Assembly: GCA_020636405.1 (NCBI GenBank)
Contig: JACJXW010000004.1
Span: 2,220,001-2,284,000, forward strand
From: Lewinellaceae bacterium
Lineage (GTDB): Bacteria > Bacteroidota > Bacteroidia > Chitinophagales > Saprospiraceae
Length of the DNA: 64,000 bases
Direction: 5' to 3'
Each line of letters opens with the position of its first letter. Position 1 is the first letter of the stretch. Both the position numbers and the translations under genes were made by a program. Positions 61,901-64,000 of the stretch are shown piece by piece. The notes under the pieces were generated by a model. The model did no database searches. It had not been told where the DNA came from and saw only the letters and a list, made by a program, of their open reading frames with translations.

Positions 61901-62632
61901 ATGAAGCGAGAGATCCACTCCTGGCATAGCCCTGCCCTGAACAAGAACATGGAAATTGCCGTGTACGGCCATTACGGATTTGCCCTGCTGCTATTGCCCA
62001 CGGCAGCGGCCGACTATCTGGAATATGAGCGCTTCCACCTCATCGACGCCATCAGCCGGCAGATCAATGAAGGAAAGGTGAAAGTGTTTTCCGTTAACAG
62101 CATCAATTCGGAAAGCTGGCTCAACCAGTACATGCACCCCCGTCACAAGGCCATGCGCCACCAGCAGTTCAACGAGTACATTTACAACGAGGTTATTCCT
62201 TTCATTAAGAATATGACCAGCCCGGAAACGCCCATCATCACCAGTGGCGCTTCCTTCGGTGCACTGCACGCTGCCAACCTTTTCTTCCGCCGTCCGGACC
62301 TCATCAACGGCGTCATTGCCATGAGCGGCGATTATGACCTGAGCTCCTACACCAAAGGCTATCACGATGAGGACGTGTATTTCAACTCGCCCATGCAGTA
62401 CCTGCCCAACCTCAATGATGGCCACTACTTGCCGCTGATCAAAAAGAGCGGCCATATTCACATTGTTACCGGCTCCGGTGAATGGGAACATCCCGATGCC
62501 TCCCGACGCTTCTCCGCCGTTTTGAACGCCAAGGGCATTCCGCACGAACTCGATGTCTGGGGCCAGGATATCCCGCACGACTGGCCCACCTGGCGCAAGA
62601 TGTTGCCGTATTATCTGGATACGAGGTTTTAG
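61901..62632 (+). CDS. Esterase-D-like alpha/beta hydrolase
   Basis: A 243-residue cytoplasmic esterase-family protein. The nucleophile elbow is TSGASFGALHAAN (GASFG), the core has HIHIVTGSGEWEHPDA, and the C-terminal DIPHDWPTWRKMLPYYL carries the likely catalytic His. This form matches the esterase/PHB-depolymerase-like family of Bacteroidota (formerly annotated as putative esterase). ATG 61901 (MKREIHSWH) was chosen. Word repeats follow directly at 62636. Confidence 0.88.
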   Translation: MKREIHSWHSPALNKNMEIAVYGHYGFALLLLPTAAADYLEYERFHLIDAISRQINEGKVKVFSVNSINSESWLNQYMHPRHKAMRHQQFNEYIYNEVIPFIKNMTSPETPIITSGASFGALHAANLFFRRPDLINGVIAMSGDYDLSSYTKGYHDEDVYFNSPMQYLPNLNDGHYLPLIKKSGHIHIVTGSGEWEHPDASRRFSAVLNAKGIPHELDVWGQDIPHDWPTWRKMLPYYLDTRF

Positions 62633-62635
62633 GGG

Positions 62636-62690
62636 GGATGTTTGGACGTGGGGATGTTTGGATGTTTGGACGTTTGGACGTGGGGATGTT
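62636..62690. repeat. GGACGTGGGGATGTTT word repeats
   Basis: Words GATGTTTGGA, CGTTTGGACGTGG and GGGGATGTT are repeated about five times. They are the reverse complement of the AACATCCC/AACGTCC words at 10728-10800 and the AACGTC words at 63057-63198. Confidence 0.7.
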
Positions 62691-63056
62691 CCCTCGTTCG
62701 AGAGTGTTCAGAAATGTGCGTCTGTCCGCAAGTTTTGGAACACAGAGGGGCGTGTTCGGAATTCGATGTCCGCTGTCCGCAAGTCCCTGAAAATCAATGG
62801 CAATTATTTAGGAGAGGCTACCCGTATAAGGCTGGACACTATTGGAAGCCAAAGGGTTGCGGATCCTCCTACGCCATTCCGATTTCCGACTTACTCCGTC
62901 AGTCGCTTCGCTCGTGTCCGCGTTCCGACTTTGTCCAACGCTAAACTGGTAGCCTTAGAAGACACAGAAGTGCCTAAGTACGGCGGGCAGGCCTGCGCAA
63001 CTCTGTGTCGCCTGAAATTAGAAACAAAAACACAACTTCTTGAACAGTGTCTCCAT
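62691..63056. other. Gap without recognisable gene, with duplicated TGTCCGCAAGT words
   Basis: 366 bases between the two word-repeat blocks. CTGTCCGCAAGT appears twice (about 62722 and 62774), and TTCCGACTT-type words near 62880-62935 recall those at 11242 and 27770. No coding sequence is supported. Confidence 0.5.
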
Positions 63057-63198
63057 ACCCCAAACCTCCCAACGTCAAAACGTCAAAACCTCCCAACCTC
63101 CCAACCTCCAAACCTCCCAACGTCAAAACGTCAAAACCTCCAAACCTCCCAACCTCCCAACGTCAAAACCTCCCAACGTCAAAACGTCAAAACCTCCA
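63057..63198. repeat. AACGTCAAAACCTCCC word-repeat block
   Basis: About fifteen copies of a ten-base word alternating between CCCAACCTCC, CGTCAAAAC and CCAAACCTC. The block runs into the 3' end of the NUDIX gene. In inverse orientation it matches the 62636 block, 370 bases away, so the two could pair. Confidence 0.8.
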
Positions 63199-63681
63199 CA
63201 CCTCTCCGCTAATCTCCTCCCTCATTTCCGTCATTTTCATCGCCTCGTTGTACACCGCATCCAGGGCGAAGGTTTGTTGGCGCATCAGGTATTGGTAGAT
63301 CTGCCAGTCGGTAGGTGGAGTAGGGACTTGAGGAATATCCTGAAAGGCGATCCATTCGAGTGTGCCTTCATTACAGGGGGGCGGCGGTATGCGGCCGATA
63401 TCGACGATGTAGATGAAGCAGAGCCAGTTGTAATTAGTCGGTGAGCTTTCCGAGAGGACGCCGGCGTACTTCAGCTGCTCTTTGCCGATGCGGAGCCCGG
63501 CTTCTTCGTAGGCCTCCCGTATTGCCGTATCAATGGGGCGTTCGTAGGGTTCCAGCTTGCCGCCGATGGGCACATAGCAGCCTGCATTGGGTTCCTTGTT
63601 CCGTTTGAGGAGCAGGAACTCTTCGCTGTGGCGCAGTACGATCATGGCCGCCGTGCGTTTAATGCCGGGGTTTACTTCCAT
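63187..63681 (-). CDS. NUDIX hydrolase
   Basis: A 164-residue NUDIX protein. The NUDIX box is complete: GGKLEPYERPIDTAIREAYEEAGL (GX5EX7REXXEEXG), so unlike the 51407 protein it should be catalytic on nucleoside diphosphate-type substrates. It is probably cytoplasmic. ATG 63681 (MEVNPGIKRTAAM) was chosen. Its C terminus (MTEMREEISGEVWRF) overlaps the word-repeat block by about 12 bases. It is divergent from the GNAT gene at 63741. Confidence 0.9.
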   Translation of the reverse strand: MEVNPGIKRTAAMIVLRHSEEFLLLKRNKEPNAGCYVPIGGKLEPYERPIDTAIREAYEEAGLRIGKEQLKYAGVLSESSPTNYNWLCFIYIVDIGRIPPPPCNEGTLEWIAFQDIPQVPTPPTDWQIYQYLMRQQTFALDAVYNEAMKMTEMREEISGEVWRF

Positions 63682-63740
63682 GCTTGAATTTTTTCGGGAA
63701 AATAATATTTTCGAAAGAAAACAAGTCCTAATATTGTTCC

Positions 63741-64000
63741 ATGAAAGTAAAAATAAGGGCGGAGGAGGCCCGGGATTATGCGGCCATCCGTGAGGTAAAC
63801 GATGCCGCTTTTGAACAAGGTAAAGAAGGGCAGCTGGTGGAAGCGCTTCGGGCAATGCCGGATTTTATCACTGGCCTGTCCCTGGTTGCCGAAGCCGGTG
63901 ATAAGATTGTCGGGCATATCTTATTCTCTCCGGCGGAGATCAGGGATAAGCAGGCGGTGCATCCTATTATTGCTCTGGCGCCCATGGCAGTGCTGCCTTC
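63741..64000 (+). CDS. GNAT-family N-acetyltransferase, N-terminal part (cut by window end)
   Basis: The first 86 residues of an acetyltransferase: MKVKIRAEEARDYAAIREVNDAAF, then LSLVAEAGDKIVGHILFSPAEI and IALAPMAVLPS. The GHILFSP strand and the APMAVLP region before the acetyl-CoA loop fit the YhbS-like branch of GNAT. The R/Q-x-x-G-x-A/G loop lies beyond the window. Divergent from the NUDIX gene. Confidence 0.85.
   Translation, partial: MKVKIRAEEARDYAAIREVNDAAFEQGKEGQLVEALRAMPDFITGLSLVAEAGDKIVGHILFSPAEIRDKQAVHPIIALAPMAVLP

Noticed and set aside
61901..62632. Esterase as a partner of the DinB gene
   Set aside because: The genes are divergent without shared motif or known pathway, so no link is claimed.

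Overview
The window looks like the chromosome of a Bacteroidota bacterium, most likely a Saprospiria/Lewinella-type marine or activated-sludge lineage. The evidence is two proteins ending in type IX secretion (T9SS) sorting domains, one gliding-motility-associated C-terminal adhesin, a Bacteroidota-style propeller/LytS sensor kinase, a fairly GC-rich genome, and two promoter-like sites that fit the Bacteroidota -33 TTTG / -7 TAnnTTTG pattern. This placement is an inference from gene content.

Layout. (1) 1-3132: the end of an rRNA operon (23S, 5S, terminator). (2) 3160-8130: an AT-richer stretch with an XRE regulator, a Cys-rich lipoprotein with a small membrane partner, and a large propeller-type histidine kinase. 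(3) 8290-11240: a GH18 hydrolase and the SufS/SufU iron-sulfur pair. (4) 11600-16310: a cholesterol-dependent-cytolysin-like lipoprotein, an IS66-type MITE, a SPOR-like coiled-coil protein, a DEAD-box helicase and an MntA-HepT toxin-antitoxin pair. (5) 16500-31590, the core of the window: an aerobic carbon monoxide dehydrogenase island. It holds a divergent XdhC gene, a CPFC membrane protein, a MoaD/ThiS-like protein, a BNR-repeat protein, coxM-S-L-G-D-E-F with the form I AYRCSFR active-site loop, a TetR regulator, and then a [NiFe]-hydrogenase large-subunit-like protein followed by HypC and HypD. (6) 31750-33000: nine apparently perfect 134-bp tandem repeats. (7) 33100-39820: methyltransferase, 3-hydroxyacyl-CoA dehydrogenase, SulP transporter plus beta-carbonic anhydrase, a T9SS protein and a PPOX flavoprotein. 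(8) 40180-52160: two CocE/NonD hydrolases flanking a MocR regulator, a truncated esterase remnant, an APC permease, an esterase, a GH3 beta-glucosidase and a divergent NUDIX-type regulator. (9) 52470-64000: an acyl-CoA ligase, a frameshifted large adhesin, a CotH-like protein, a VCBS/T9SS protein, DinB, an esterase, a NUDIX hydrolase and the start of a GNAT acetyltransferase.

How they work together. The CO dehydrogenase genes encode the three structural subunits (CoxM flavin, CoxS iron-sulfur, CoxL molybdenum-copper) and the maturation set (CoxD AAA+, CoxE VWA, CoxF and a second XdhC, CoxG). The same palindrome, TTAGAA-N6-TTCTAA, lies in front of coxM and in the divergent xdhC promoter region, which suggests one regulator, perhaps the resident TetR protein. 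The most unusual part is the downstream hydrogenase-like protein with HypC and HypD but no small subunit, no HypA/B/E/F and no protease. It keeps three of the four metal-binding cysteines, including both expected Fe-bridging ones, so it may carry an Fe(CN)2CO-type group rather than catalyse H2 turnover.

Intergenic regions are rich in short-word repeats that fold back on themselves (families built from ATCGCAAATC, AACATCCC/AACGTC, GCGAACC and others), in one clear MITE, and in a second inverted-repeat element. Coordinates of hairpins and motif positions were counted by hand and may be off by one or two bases.
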